Shown here: positions 49,677 through 58,680 of the stretch, in pieces
Numbering within the stretch: the stretch's first letter is position 1
How the letters are laid out: each line of letters begins with the position of its first letter
From: Leptospiraceae bacterium
GTDB taxonomy: Bacteria; Spirochaetota; Leptospiria; Leptospirales; Leptospiraceae
Reading direction: 5' to 3'
Length of the DNA stretch: 64,000 bases
Assembly (NCBI GenBank): GCA_016711485.1
Contig: JADJSX010000023.1
Span: 1,567,001 to 1,631,000 of the forward strand
Translations under genes and position numbers: made by a program
Notes under the pieces: model-generated
What the model was told of the DNA's origin: nothing
The model's input: the letters and a program-made list of their open reading frames with translations, nothing else
The model's database searches: none

Positions 49677-50234
49677 TTACCCTTTTACTACGGTCACGTC
49701 AGTCGCGCCCAAAGATTTAATAAAGTTGACTGTATCCGCTTCCTTATAACCTGGTGCGGTTGCAGGAATCCAAAGTGCAAACTTGTGGCTGGTAATGTCT
49801 TTATGTAAAATTTTTCTTCCTAAAACTGGAACACGAGAGAAGAAAAATAATGCAAGCGCAGAGCTAATCCCTGCCATAAAGATTGTCATCTCAAATGTCA
49901 CAGGAATAAAAGCTGGCCATGCATTGTATGCCTTACCAGAAAAGTTGATAGGCCAGTCGATCACGTGCGTAAGATACTGGTATCCAAAACCAAAACTACA
50001 ACCAACAATGCCCATTACAAACGTAATCCAAGGGATTCCTGAACGAGGAAGACCCATTGCATCGTCTAGTCCATGAACCGGAAAAGGAGTGAGACAATCA
50101 AATCCAACATAGTATTTTTTGTCTCTTGTTTGTCTTGCTGCTTCTAGGATTTGTTCTGGCTCATCAAAGAGTCCGAATACTCCTGAAGAAGTTTCTTCGT
50201 AAAAATGAAATTGTTCTTTCTTAGGTAAATACAT
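49677..50234 (-). CDS. actD: Alternative complex III subunit ActD (DUF3341)
   Basis: A 185-residue membrane protein with two helices (SGIPWITFVMGIVGCSFGFG; VTFEMTIFMAGISSALALFF) and the DUF3341 wording GVFGLFDEPEQILEAARQTR and DCLTPFPVHGLDDAMGLPRS. ActD stabilises the membrane module of alternative complex III. The gene is 1 bp from actC. Confidence 0.9.
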   Translation of the reverse strand: MYLPKKEQFHFYEETSSGVFGLFDEPEQILEAARQTRDKKYYVGFDCLTPFPVHGLDDAMGLPRSGIPWITFVMGIVGCSFGFGYQYLTHVIDWPINFSGKAYNAWPAFIPVTFEMTIFMAGISSALALFFFSRVPVLGRKILHKDITSHKFALWIPATAPGYKEADTVNFIKSLGATDVTVVKG

Positions 50235-50235
50235 T

Positions 50236-51606
50236 TTAATGATGACCTCCCTTTGTAGGCATAATGCTCTTAACCTCAGCTGCTGCTATTACAGGTAGAA
50301 TGCGACAGAAGAGTAAGAATAGTGTAAAGAAAATACCAAAAGTTCCAATTAACATAGCGTAGTCAAAAAAAGTAGGTGTATAAAGTGCCCAGCTAGATGG
50401 CATAAAGTCTCTATGAGTGGTCATTACAATTACGTAACGCTCAAACCACATCCCAATATTTACGAATATGGAGACTACAAACATAACTGGAATGCTAGTT
50501 CTAAATTTCTGAAACCAGAACACTTGCGGAGATAGAACGTTACAAGAAATCATAATCCAATACGCCCACCAATAAGGACCTAAAGCGCGGTTAACAAAAG
50601 TAAATCCTTCGTATTCGTTTCCTGAATACCAAGCGATGAAAAACTCAGTTGAATAAGCGTAACCAACCATAAGACCGGTTACCATGATTACTTTATTCAT
50701 GTTCTCTAAATGTTTCATTGTAACATATTCTTTTAAGTTAAACATTTCTCTTGCGATTACCATGAGTGTTACCACCATCGCGAATCCAGAGAAAATAGCT
50801 CCAGCAACGAAGTAAGGAGGTAAAATAGTTGTATGCCAACCAGGAAGTATGGAAGCTGCGAAGTCAAAACTTACGATTGTATGCACGGATAATACTAAAG
50901 GAGTAGAAAGTGCTGCAAGAATCATAGATACCATTTCGAGGTGAGACCAAGCCTTGTTAGACCCAACCCAACCAAAAGACAACGCATCGTATACTAAGTA
51001 TTTGAATTTATTTGTAGTTCTATCTCTAACGGTTGCGATATCGGGAATAAGACCAATATACCAGAACACGAGAGAAATACTAAAATAGGTAGATACCGCA
51101 AACGTATCCCAAATTAGAGGAGAACGGAAGTTAACCCAAAGTGGTCCTCTTTCATTTGGAAATGGAAATAACCAAAATCCGAGCCAAGGACGTCCAATGT
51201 GAACGATAAGCGAAGATGCCGCAACCATCACGGCAAAGATTGTCATCGCTTCAGCGGCGCGGTTAATACCAGTTCTCCACTCTTGACGGAATAGATGTAA
51301 AACTGCAGAAATTAAAGTTCCTGCGTGCCCAATCCCAATCCAGAAGACGAAGTTAACGATGAAAAATCCCCAACCTACAGGATTGTTAATCCCAAGGATA
51401 TAAAGACCTTCATACATTAAGTATCCGATAATTCCTAAATCTACCAAAGTAACAGTAAGAGCTACCAAAAATGCTGTCCACCAAATCTTGGTAGGAAAGG
51501 ATTCTGTTGGTTTTAAAATATCTTCCGTTACTTGTTTGTAGTTCTTATTACCCTCTACGAGAGGAACAATTCCCAGTTTTTCTTTGATTGCTACTGTCAT
51601 CGACAT
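50236..51606 (-). CDS. actC: Alternative complex III quinol-oxidising subunit ActC (NrfD-like)
   Basis: A 456-residue NrfD/PsrC-like protein with ten membrane helices. Motifs: NFVFWIGIGHAGTLISAVLH, FRQEWRTGINRAAEAMTIFA, HIGRPWLGFWLFPFPNERGP, SVHTIVSFDFAASILPGWH and FFIAWYSGNEYEGFTF. It should contain the quinol-binding site on the periplasmic side, next to ActB. Its start precedes a 19-bp gap to actB. Confidence 0.93.
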   Translation of the reverse strand: MSMTVAIKEKLGIVPLVEGNKNYKQVTEDILKPTESFPTKIWWTAFLVALTVTLVDLGIIGYLMYEGLYILGINNPVGWGFFIVNFVFWIGIGHAGTLISAVLHLFRQEWRTGINRAAEAMTIFAVMVAASSLIVHIGRPWLGFWLFPFPNERGPLWVNFRSPLIWDTFAVSTYFSISLVFWYIGLIPDIATVRDRTTNKFKYLVYDALSFGWVGSNKAWSHLEMVSMILAALSTPLVLSVHTIVSFDFAASILPGWHTTILPPYFVAGAIFSGFAMVVTLMVIAREMFNLKEYVTMKHLENMNKVIMVTGLMVGYAYSTEFFIAWYSGNEYEGFTFVNRALGPYWWAYWIMISCNVLSPQVFWFQKFRTSIPVMFVVSIFVNIGMWFERYVIVMTTHRDFMPSSWALYTPTFFDYAMLIGTFGIFFTLFLLFCRILPVIAAAEVKSIMPTKGGHH

Positions 51607-51624
51607 ATTATCTTAACCCTTGCC

Positions 51625-54600
51625 TTATACATTCACTTTGTTTCTAACACGAGTCTTGTAACTGACTTGTGGAAGAACGTTTAAGAATTCTAAAATTCTA
51701 TATGATCTCTTATCATTTGCATCTTTCGTAACTTGTGCTTCGGCATCATTTGTATTTCCAAATGAAATTGCATCGGCTGGACAAGTTTCTTGGCATGCAG
51801 TTTTGAGTTCGCCATCTCTTAAAGTTCTGCCTTCATTTTTTGCTTTGATTTTTTTCTCAGCGATTCTAGAAGAACAGAATGTACATTTTTCCATAACCCC
51901 TCTGCTACGAACGGTAACTTCTGGGTTAAGACCTAAGTGTCTTGGTTCTCTTTGGTAATCGGAATCTTTCCAATGTTGCATCCAGTTAAAACGACGCACT
52001 TTGTAAGGACAGTTGTTTGAACAATAACGAGTTCCCACACATCGGTTGTAAACCATATCATTGGTTCCTTCCGAACTATGAGTAGTTGCCGCTACTGGAC
52101 ATACCGTTTCGCACGGAGCATTTTCACAATGTTGACACATAACTGGTTGATGTGCGATTTCGAGAGTTTCTGGTTTCAATGGATCACCGATATAATAACG
52201 GTCGATACGAATCCAATGCATTTCCCGTCCCACTAGAACTTCGCTTTTTCCAACTACTGGAATATTATTTTCAATCTGACAAGCTGTTACGCAAGCAGAA
52301 CATCCAGTGCAAAGACTAAGATCAATTGCCATTCCCCAACGATACCCTTTGTATTCAAAAACTGGGTTTAAACCTTGTGACATTTCTTTTTCATTCAGTT
52401 TCGGAATTTCCGATGGAGCTTTTCCTGATTCTGGATTTTTGGTAAAATCTTCATAAGATGTAGATTGGATGAGATGTCTATCACTGTTATATGGTGCATA
52501 TAAACCAGTTTTTGGGGCTTTCCCAGGAGTGGTTGTAGGATTCATCATGTGATGATCTTGGGTAGATGCAATCTTAGAAACTTTTCCAGTTTTTTCGATT
52601 GTAACATTAATTCCGGCAAATTGTATTTTGCCGTCGATAGTGTTGGCTAATTCGTAAGAATTTTTTCCAACTTTATTTCCAACTTTACCAGCTTTTTCTC
52701 TTCCATAACCTAGGGCGATGCTAATTGTTTCGTTGTGAATTCCTGGAACAATTAAAGCGGGTAATGTCAATTCTCTCGAACCAGCTTTTACTTTTACAAC
52801 ATCGTTGGATTTAATTCCAAGAGAATCAGCATGGGAAGGAGAAATTCCAACAAAATTATCCCAAGTTGTTTTAGTAACTGGGTCCGGTAATTCTTGTAAA
52901 GTAGGGTTATTTGCATGGGTTCCGTCGCCTATCGCTACAGTTGTGTAAAGAGCGAGAGTGACAGATTTAGAGTCTTTTGCTAGAAGTTTCGCGATACTAC
53001 CTTTAAAGTTACGTGCTGCTTTATTGGATTTAAGATCAGATTCTTTGAATATACTTCCATTTCTAAGGAAATCTTCCCAGTTAAACTTTGTGCCTAGTTT
53101 TTTTAGATAAGCAGATTTTAGATACTCATAGTAAGATGGGGCAGATCCTAATTTGCCGCCTGCCCATACGATTAACGAATCCTCGAAAGAACGAGTATTA
53201 AAAATCGGACGAATGGTCGGTTGGGTTACGGATAATACACCTTTAACCGCTTCTCTATCTCCCCATGATTCGAGGTAGTGAGTTACGGGCGCTAAGTATT
53301 TTGCAAAACTTGCTGTTTCGTCGAGTCTATCAGCCATAGAAACATAAAGCCCAGCTTTAGCGAAAGAATCCTTTAGATTGAGAGAAGGAAGTTGATAAGC
53401 AGGGTTTGTTCCGTATACTAAAAGAACTCCTACCTCACCAGCATCCAATTCTTTTTTGAGAGCGTTTAGATTTGCAGAGTAATTTCCAGCAGATTCCCCA
53501 CGATTATTCGCATGGTCTACAGTCTTACCATCATTATCCAATACAGAGTTGAGTAAGTTTACAGCGATTTGTAAATCAACTGCGTCAGTGGTTTGCGAAG
53601 AAGTTCCACCAGCAACTACTAATGATTCGCCTTTAGCCGCCCATAAATCTTTTGCGATTTGTTCGATGAGTTTTGGATCAAGACCAATTTCTCCTGCAAG
53701 TCCTTCTACAGTATAACCAGAAGTAGCCGATGCCGCAAGACCCGCGCCTAGTTTGCCAAGTGCAACTGCTACAGCAATTGCAAATCGTCTAGAGTCACCA
53801 GATTTTATAACAATTCTTCTGTCAGCGTTAGATCCTGTTACAGATGGAACAGATTCTGCAGCATAAAACTTATTGATTGTAGAAGAAGTATCTTTGATTT
53901 TTCTTCTAGATGCAAATTGTTTTCCGTATTCTACTGGAGAAATCCAAGTTCCGAGGAAATCAGCATCAATCGAAAGAATTACTTTTGCTTTGTCAAAATG
54001 GTAATTAGGAACTACAGCTTTTCCGTAAGAGTCGTTAGCTGCAAGAGCAATAGGTTCTTCAACGGAAGTAACGTCGATTTCGTAGTGTTTTCCGCCACCT
54101 ACAGCAGTTAGAAATTCGTTAATGACCGCAAGAGTGGAAGGAGAGTCAATAGGACCAGTTACGATTCTAGTTTTTCCTTTCAATGCTGCTATTTGAGTTT
54201 TTACTACAGTGTCTAAATCAGACCATGAAATCATTACTTCTGCGCCGTTTTTTATTTCGGCAGGTTCTTTTGCGCGGTCTGGATCGTATAAATCTAAAAT
54301 GGAAGATTGACCAGAAGCACAAAGAGCACCTTTGGAAATTGGGTTTGCAGGATTTCCTTCTAATTTGAGAGGTCTTGCATCGCGAGTTTTTACTAAAACT
54401 CCACAACCAGCAGAACAACCACCACAAGTAGACGCATAGTAGGTGGATTGACCCGGTTTAACATAATCTGGAGCCTTAACATAAGGAACAATTTTTTCCT
54501 GTGGTTTTTGAAGGCAGTTTAGAGTGAGCATAGCAGACGAAGCACCCATTAGTTTTAGGAATGTTCTTCTGTCATAGTCTCCGGTTTTGATTCTTGCGAT

Positions 54601-54720
54601 GACTGGGTCAGGGCTTGTATAAAATTCTTGGTTTTGTAATTGGTTCAGATCTGATTTATCTTTCGTTTCGTAAGATTGCCAATGTGATTTTCTTTCTTCT
54701 TGGAAGCTGTTGTTAGACAT
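51625..54720 (-). CDS. actB: Alternative complex III Fe-S subunit ActB
   Basis: A 1031-residue fusion of a molybdopterin-oxidoreductase-like part and a ferredoxin part. A Tat signal is visible (DRRTFLKLMGASSAMLTLNC, ~50-70), then STCGGCSAGCGVLVKTRDAR. The C-terminal ~250 residues bind several Fe-S clusters: LCTGCSACVTACQ, CQHCENAPCETVCP, CVGTRYCSNNCP and CTFCSSR...CQETCP. In ACIII the N-terminal part keeps the fold but usually has lost molybdopterin, and the clusters wire electrons to the haem subunits. It is exported as a folded protein. Confidence 0.93.
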   Translation of the reverse strand: MSNNSFQEERKSHWQSYETKDKSDLNQLQNQEFYTSPDPVIARIKTGDYDRRTFLKLMGASSAMLTLNCLQKPQEKIVPYVKAPDYVKPGQSTYYASTCGGCSAGCGVLVKTRDARPLKLEGNPANPISKGALCASGQSSILDLYDPDRAKEPAEIKNGAEVMISWSDLDTVVKTQIAALKGKTRIVTGPIDSPSTLAVINEFLTAVGGGKHYEIDVTSVEEPIALAANDSYGKAVVPNYHFDKAKVILSIDADFLGTWISPVEYGKQFASRRKIKDTSSTINKFYAAESVPSVTGSNADRRIVIKSGDSRRFAIAVAVALGKLGAGLAASATSGYTVEGLAGEIGLDPKLIEQIAKDLWAAKGESLVVAGGTSSQTTDAVDLQIAVNLLNSVLDNDGKTVDHANNRGESAGNYSANLNALKKELDAGEVGVLLVYGTNPAYQLPSLNLKDSFAKAGLYVSMADRLDETASFAKYLAPVTHYLESWGDREAVKGVLSVTQPTIRPIFNTRSFEDSLIVWAGGKLGSAPSYYEYLKSAYLKKLGTKFNWEDFLRNGSIFKESDLKSNKAARNFKGSIAKLLAKDSKSVTLALYTTVAIGDGTHANNPTLQELPDPVTKTTWDNFVGISPSHADSLGIKSNDVVKVKAGSRELTLPALIVPGIHNETISIALGYGREKAGKVGNKVGKNSYELANTIDGKIQFAGINVTIEKTGKVSKIASTQDHHMMNPTTTPGKAPKTGLYAPYNSDRHLIQSTSYEDFTKNPESGKAPSEIPKLNEKEMSQGLNPVFEYKGYRWGMAIDLSLCTGCSACVTACQIENNIPVVGKSEVLVGREMHWIRIDRYYIGDPLKPETLEIAHQPVMCQHCENAPCETVCPVAATTHSSEGTNDMVYNRCVGTRYCSNNCPYKVRRFNWMQHWKDSDYQREPRHLGLNPEVTVRSRGVMEKCTFCSSRIAEKKIKAKNEGRTLRDGELKTACQETCPADAISFGNTNDAEAQVTKDANDKRSYRILEFLNVLPQVSYKTRVRNKVNV

Positions 54721-54742
54721 TTACTAATAACTCCTATTTAAA

Positions 54743-55282
54743 TTATCTATGGCAAGTGGAGCAGTCATTTGGAGCATTATTCTCTCTATGACAATTCACA
54801 CAATATCCCATATTCAGTGATTCAACTTGTTTTACTTTTACCATTTCGGCAACATTGCCATGGCATTTGGAACAATCAACTCCGCGCGATATATGGCGTG
54901 AGTGGTTGAAGTAGACAAAATCGGGTTGGTCATGGACTTTAATCCATTGAATCGGTTTTCCTTTTCCTTCCACTGTTATACCTGTGGATTTTTCACCCTC
55001 AAATTGTTTCGTGAGCCACTTTACATCACTTGTTTTGACTGCCACATTGGAGTGACAATTCATACAAGTAGCTGTAGGGGGTACGCTAGCATGAGCAGAG
55101 GTTTCCACACTGGTATGGCAATAACGACAATCGATTTTATTGTCACCGGCATGGATTTTATGGTTAAAGGGCAGTGGTTGGTCTGGCGCATATCCCACAT
55201 AACGAGATGGGGAGAAAAGCAAATAAGCAATCGCAGCAACCGTGATAAGTGGCATTGTAATTTTAATAGCTTGTATATTCAT
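54743..55282 (-). CDS. actA: Alternative complex III pentahaem cytochrome ActA
   Basis: A 179-residue protein with an N-terminal membrane anchor (IKITMPLITVAAIAYLLFSP) and five CxxCH haem sites: CRYCH, CMNCH, CSKCH, CVNCH and CSTCH, plus distal His residues (FNHKIHAG, FNHSRHISRG). This matches the pentahaem ActA subunit, which accepts electrons from ActB. First gene of the act operon; the operon promoter should lie in the 528-bp region upstream, where I found no clear boxes. Confidence 0.93.
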   Translation of the reverse strand: MNIQAIKITMPLITVAAIAYLLFSPSRYVGYAPDQPLPFNHKIHAGDNKIDCRYCHTSVETSAHASVPPTATCMNCHSNVAVKTSDVKWLTKQFEGEKSTGITVEGKGKPIQWIKVHDQPDFVYFNHSRHISRGVDCSKCHGNVAEMVKVKQVESLNMGYCVNCHRENNAPNDCSTCHR

Positions 55283-55810
55283 TCTAAAGAGAATCCTTTT
55301 TCAAAGTCCCAAAGAGTAACTTTTTAATATGCAAAATAAACATATATCTCATTCTACACTATTTTTTTCACTATCAAAAATTTCAAACGGTTTTAGGAAA
55401 ATGGGGAAGAAATATGTTTACTTTTAAAAAAATATAACTTAAGCCAAAAGTAATTTTCCATTTTTGAAAAATTCGGTTATTCCTAATCCCCAATAGTAAA
55501 GTTCTTATTTAAGTGAGTCGGAATTTCCTTTTGGAAATTGATTTAGTGTTTTTGAACTGGAAAATTTGTGAAGATTATCTGCCAAATATCGTATACCCCA
55601 GCGCCCAAAAGTAATTACCCCTTCGGAAATTATCTGGAGTAGTGTTTGGTAGAATCGAACGCATTTTTTTGAATCAGAAATATGTAATTTCTTGCGGCGT
55701 TCAGAATAAAAACAATTCTACAGGTTAGAATTAATCATTTGTTAGAATAAGCTTGATTTATAAGATATTATATCCGTTACTAATATTTAGGTATTTTCCA
55801 AGGAAAAAAA
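55283..55810. other. Divergent intergenic region with short repeats
   Basis: No gene is seen. It holds the second copy of a short repeat (55450-55473), a small hairpin AATTTCC-TTTT-GGAAATT (55522-55539), and two GCCAAAAGTAATT/GCCCAAAAGTAATT words (near 55443 and 55601), suggesting another degenerate repeat. Promoters for actA (minus) and the NUDIX gene (plus) must be here. Confidence 0.5.
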
Positions 55811-56242
55811 ATGAAAGAAGAACTACCAGTTCAAGAAGTAGTAATTATTATTATACAAGAAAAGGATAAATTTCTTTTTCAAAAGAATCCAAAGTGGAAC
55901 GATTTGTCTTTTATTGGCGGCAAAATTGATCCGACCGATTCCTCTCCAATCGAAGCTGCATATCGTGAATGTGGTGAGGAACTGGAAATTCAGAGAGATA
56001 CAGATTATGTATTAGAGCCAATGGAACATTATCTATATGAAGAACAAAAAATGAGTAAGCGCACCGGAAAAGTGACGCATTACAAATTTTACAGTTTTAG
56101 AATGACAATCAAAAAGGATATTTCCGAGAAACTAAATGCTGAAGGAAATGTTTGGATGAAAAAGGAAGATATTTCCCACCCAGAAGCTACTATCAAATTA
56201 AGTGAAATCGTACAAACCGTATTTCCAATCTTAGAATTATAA
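55811..56242 (+). CDS. NUDIX hydrolase
   Basis: A 143-residue NUDIX-fold protein. The NUDIX box is present in the slightly divergent form IGGKIDPTD...EAAYRECGEELEI: the R-E-xx-E-E core that binds metal is kept, but the final Gly position is Glu. It should cleave a nucleoside-diphosphate-linked substrate, cleansing or regulating nucleotides. A weak AAGG lies upstream of the ATG. The membrane-protein gene begins 22 bp after it, in the same direction. Confidence 0.85.
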   Translation: MKEELPVQEVVIIIIQEKDKFLFQKNPKWNDLSFIGGKIDPTDSSPIEAAYRECGEELEIQRDTDYVLEPMEHYLYEEQKMSKRTGKVTHYKFYSFRMTIKKDISEKLNAEGNVWMKKEDISHPEATIKLSEIVQTVFPILEL

Positions 56243-56264
56243 AATATTTCGTTAGGACAAATTC

Positions 56265-57506
56265 ATGGCAGATATAACTAAAACTCCCCCAGTCGAGTCA
56301 AAACCAGAAGGTTTTTTTAAAACTTTGAAAAACATAATTTTTCCTAAAAAAGACAAAGACACGAAAGAAAGTTATATGAAAGTTTATGAAAAACAATCTA
56401 CAGAAAAAGCAGTTCGTGGAACTCAGCTTATGCTTCAATATATTTCTACAAAAGGAATTAAAATTTCTCCCGAAATTATTCATACACTTACCTTTACAAA
56501 AGAAAAAGTAGAAACCGGCAAAAAACTAACAGCAAAGGAAGAAGCTAATTTTTGGATTAGTTATTCTGATTTATCAAGCGCGATTCAACCGGTAACCGTA
56601 AAGAGTCTAAAATGCGTAAGAGAGGAATTTGGAGTTTATAAGGGATTTTTCAGTAAGAAGAAAATTTCTTTTGCGGACAGAGTACAAGGTTTTTATAGGA
56701 AGTTCAGTCTTCTTGTGTTAGTGTTGGCGTTAGCTATGCAAGTATTATGGTTATGGCAAAATTATCTTTTACACGAAGTAGAAACTAATGATAAAAAACT
56801 CAGACAGGTTATAGAAGATAAATATATTATTGAAAAAGAAAAACCCGCGAATGAAGAAATAAAGCTTTATAAAATAAATATAACTTTATTTGAATTGAAT
56901 CAAAAACTAAAAATCCAAAAAGACAATTTACAATCTTATATTAATCCATTTCAAATCCTGATGAATATATTTAAAATGGAATGGCTGTTCTCTAAGGAAT
57001 CTCCTCAATCTAAGGAAGTGAAAATACAAAAGGATACTAAAGAGAAAGAAACAAAAGAGGATAATCCAAACATAGTAGAAAAAGAAATAAAAAATGTGAA
57101 TAAAAATTACTATTCCTTATTCGAACAGGATTATATGGATAATTTGCAAGTGTTACGTTTTTCTATAGAGATACTAACGCTTTATTTATTACCTCTTGCT
57201 TATGGACTTTTGGGTTCTTGTACTTTTATATTGCGGGTAATAGCTAACGAAATAGATAAACATATTTATACGAGAGAACATGATATTCAGTTTGCGTTAA
57301 GGCTTTTATTAGGTGCATTTGCTGGATTAGTCATTGGTTGGTTTATTTCTAGTGATGCTGAATTGGGTCAAGGATTTACTCCTACAAAGTTATCTCCGTT
57401 TGCGATTGCGTTTATTGCAGGTTATAGTGTTGAACTTCTATTTACGATGATGGACAAAATTGTATCTGTCTATTCTGGAATGGAAGGAAAAAAAGAAGAA
57501 ACCTAA
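56265..57506 (+). CDS. Uncharacterised membrane protein with central coiled coil
   Basis: A 413-residue protein of unknown family. A soluble basic/helical N-terminal part (~1-140) is followed by one helix (FSLLVLVLALAMQVLWLW, ~147-165), a ~130-residue Lys/Glu-rich coiled segment, then three more membrane helices (~305-400) with LLPLAYGLLGSCTFILRVIA, LLLGAFAGLVIGWFISS and the acidic-basic tail GMEGKKEET. The layout suggests a membrane complex scaffold. It is co-directional with the NUDIX gene, with a terminator before the convergent PPK2 gene. Confidence 0.6.
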   Translation: MADITKTPPVESKPEGFFKTLKNIIFPKKDKDTKESYMKVYEKQSTEKAVRGTQLMLQYISTKGIKISPEIIHTLTFTKEKVETGKKLTAKEEANFWISYSDLSSAIQPVTVKSLKCVREEFGVYKGFFSKKKISFADRVQGFYRKFSLLVLVLALAMQVLWLWQNYLLHEVETNDKKLRQVIEDKYIIEKEKPANEEIKLYKINITLFELNQKLKIQKDNLQSYINPFQILMNIFKMEWLFSKESPQSKEVKIQKDTKEKETKEDNPNIVEKEIKNVNKNYYSLFEQDYMDNLQVLRFSIEILTLYLLPLAYGLLGSCTFILRVIANEIDKHIYTREHDIQFALRLLLGAFAGLVIGWFISSDAELGQGFTPTKLSPFAIAFIAGYSVELLFTMMDKIVSVYSGMEGKKEET

Positions 57507-57515
57507 TTAGAATAA

Positions 57516-57551
57516 AAACCTAAGGTCAGGATTGAAATCCCGCCCTTGGAA
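57516..57551 (-). terminator. Rho-independent terminator of the PPK2 gene
   Basis: On the minus strand CCAAGGGCGGGATT pairs imperfectly with AATCCTGACCTTAGG, followed by TTTTTATT. It sits about 30 bp past the PPK2 stop codon and may act in both directions. Confidence 0.5.
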
Positions 57552-57582
57552 AATTATTGTGTCGTAGAAGTCTTACTTTTTT

Positions 57583-58524
57583 TCATGTATAGATTTGTGG
57601 TACAATTAACTCGGGTGGTGTAGGATTACGTCTATAACCCTCTTGCCATTTTCTTTGGGGTAGTGTCACTTTTTCGGTTTTGATTTCTTGATAGGGCACT
57701 TGTGTGAGTAAATGAGCTATACAATTGAGACGAGCGAGTTTTTTATCGATGGCGGGGACTACATGCCATTCTGCTTCTGGAATATGCGTTTTTTCAAACA
57801 TGATTTCCTTTGCCTTTGTGTAATCTTCCCAACGTACTCTAGATTGTAAATCCATAGGACTTAGTTTCCATTTTTTTAATGGATCGTGGATTCTACAATT
57901 GAAACGAAATTCTTGTTCTTGGTCAGAAATGGAAAACCAATATTTGATTAAATGGATTCCGGAGCGACAAAGCATTTTTTCAAATTCCGGAACTGTATGA
58001 AGAAATTCTTGGTATTCCTCTTCTGTGCAAAATCCCATTACTTTTTCGACACCAGCTCGATTGTACCAACTTCTATCGAACATTACAATCTCGCCTGCCG
58101 CCGGCAAATGCGATATATACCTCTGAAAATACCATTGACTTCTTTCTCGTTCCGTCGGTGCAGAAAGTGCTACAACTTTATAAATACGAGGATTTAGTTT
58201 TTGCGTTATGCGCTTGATAACACTTCCTTTTCCTGCCGCATCACGTCCTTCAAAAATGATTACCAATTTATATCCAGTTTCTTGAACCCAATCTTGTAGT
58301 TTTACAAGTTCGATTTGTAATTTTACGAGTTCTTTTAAGTAAATTTTAGAGTCATTTTTTATTTTTCCGCCTTTGATAGTTTTGAAATCCGATTTATCAT
58401 CTGGTAGAGTTTGTAAGTCGGAATCGAGAGATTCAAACTCTTCGGTAATATCATCTAAAATTGCGTTGTAAATATTTTGATACTGTTCTCCGAAATCTGC
58501 CTGTTTATTTTCTTGTTCGCTCAT
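57583..58524 (-). CDS. ppk2: Polyphosphate kinase 2
   Basis: A 313-residue PPK2-family kinase. Walker A FEGRDAAGKGSVIKR, then SAPTERERSQWYFQRYISHL, the Walker B/lid region MFDRSWYNRAGVEKVMGFC and the family motif RIHDPLKKWKLSPMDLQSR are all present. A ~70-residue acidic N-terminal extension precedes the kinase core. PPK2 enzymes use inorganic polyphosphate to phosphorylate GDP/ADP (or run in reverse). Single gene, divergent from creD. Confidence 0.93.
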   Translation of the reverse strand: MSEQENKQADFGEQYQNIYNAILDDITEEFESLDSDLQTLPDDKSDFKTIKGGKIKNDSKIYLKELVKLQIELVKLQDWVQETGYKLVIIFEGRDAAGKGSVIKRITQKLNPRIYKVVALSAPTERERSQWYFQRYISHLPAAGEIVMFDRSWYNRAGVEKVMGFCTEEEYQEFLHTVPEFEKMLCRSGIHLIKYWFSISDQEQEFRFNCRIHDPLKKWKLSPMDLQSRVRWEDYTKAKEIMFEKTHIPEAEWHVVPAIDKKLARLNCIAHLLTQVPYQEIKTEKVTLPQRKWQEGYRRNPTPPELIVPQIYT

Positions 58525-58680
58525 CTTCTCTACCTCGATAGAATCGTTCTAAACCCTATTCTAAGAATAAGCTTATAATTAATCTTTACTAGGCAAGCAA
58601 AATCTTTTTTCAAATTTGCACTCAGGTGCTTGTGTTTCTTTTTAAAGTAGGTATTGTAAATGGAAAACTAAGGAGTTTGT

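Noticed and set aside
54183..54427. Overlapping frames on both strands within actB
   Set aside because: Shadows of the 1031-codon actB gene, whose Tat signal and cluster motifs are unambiguous.
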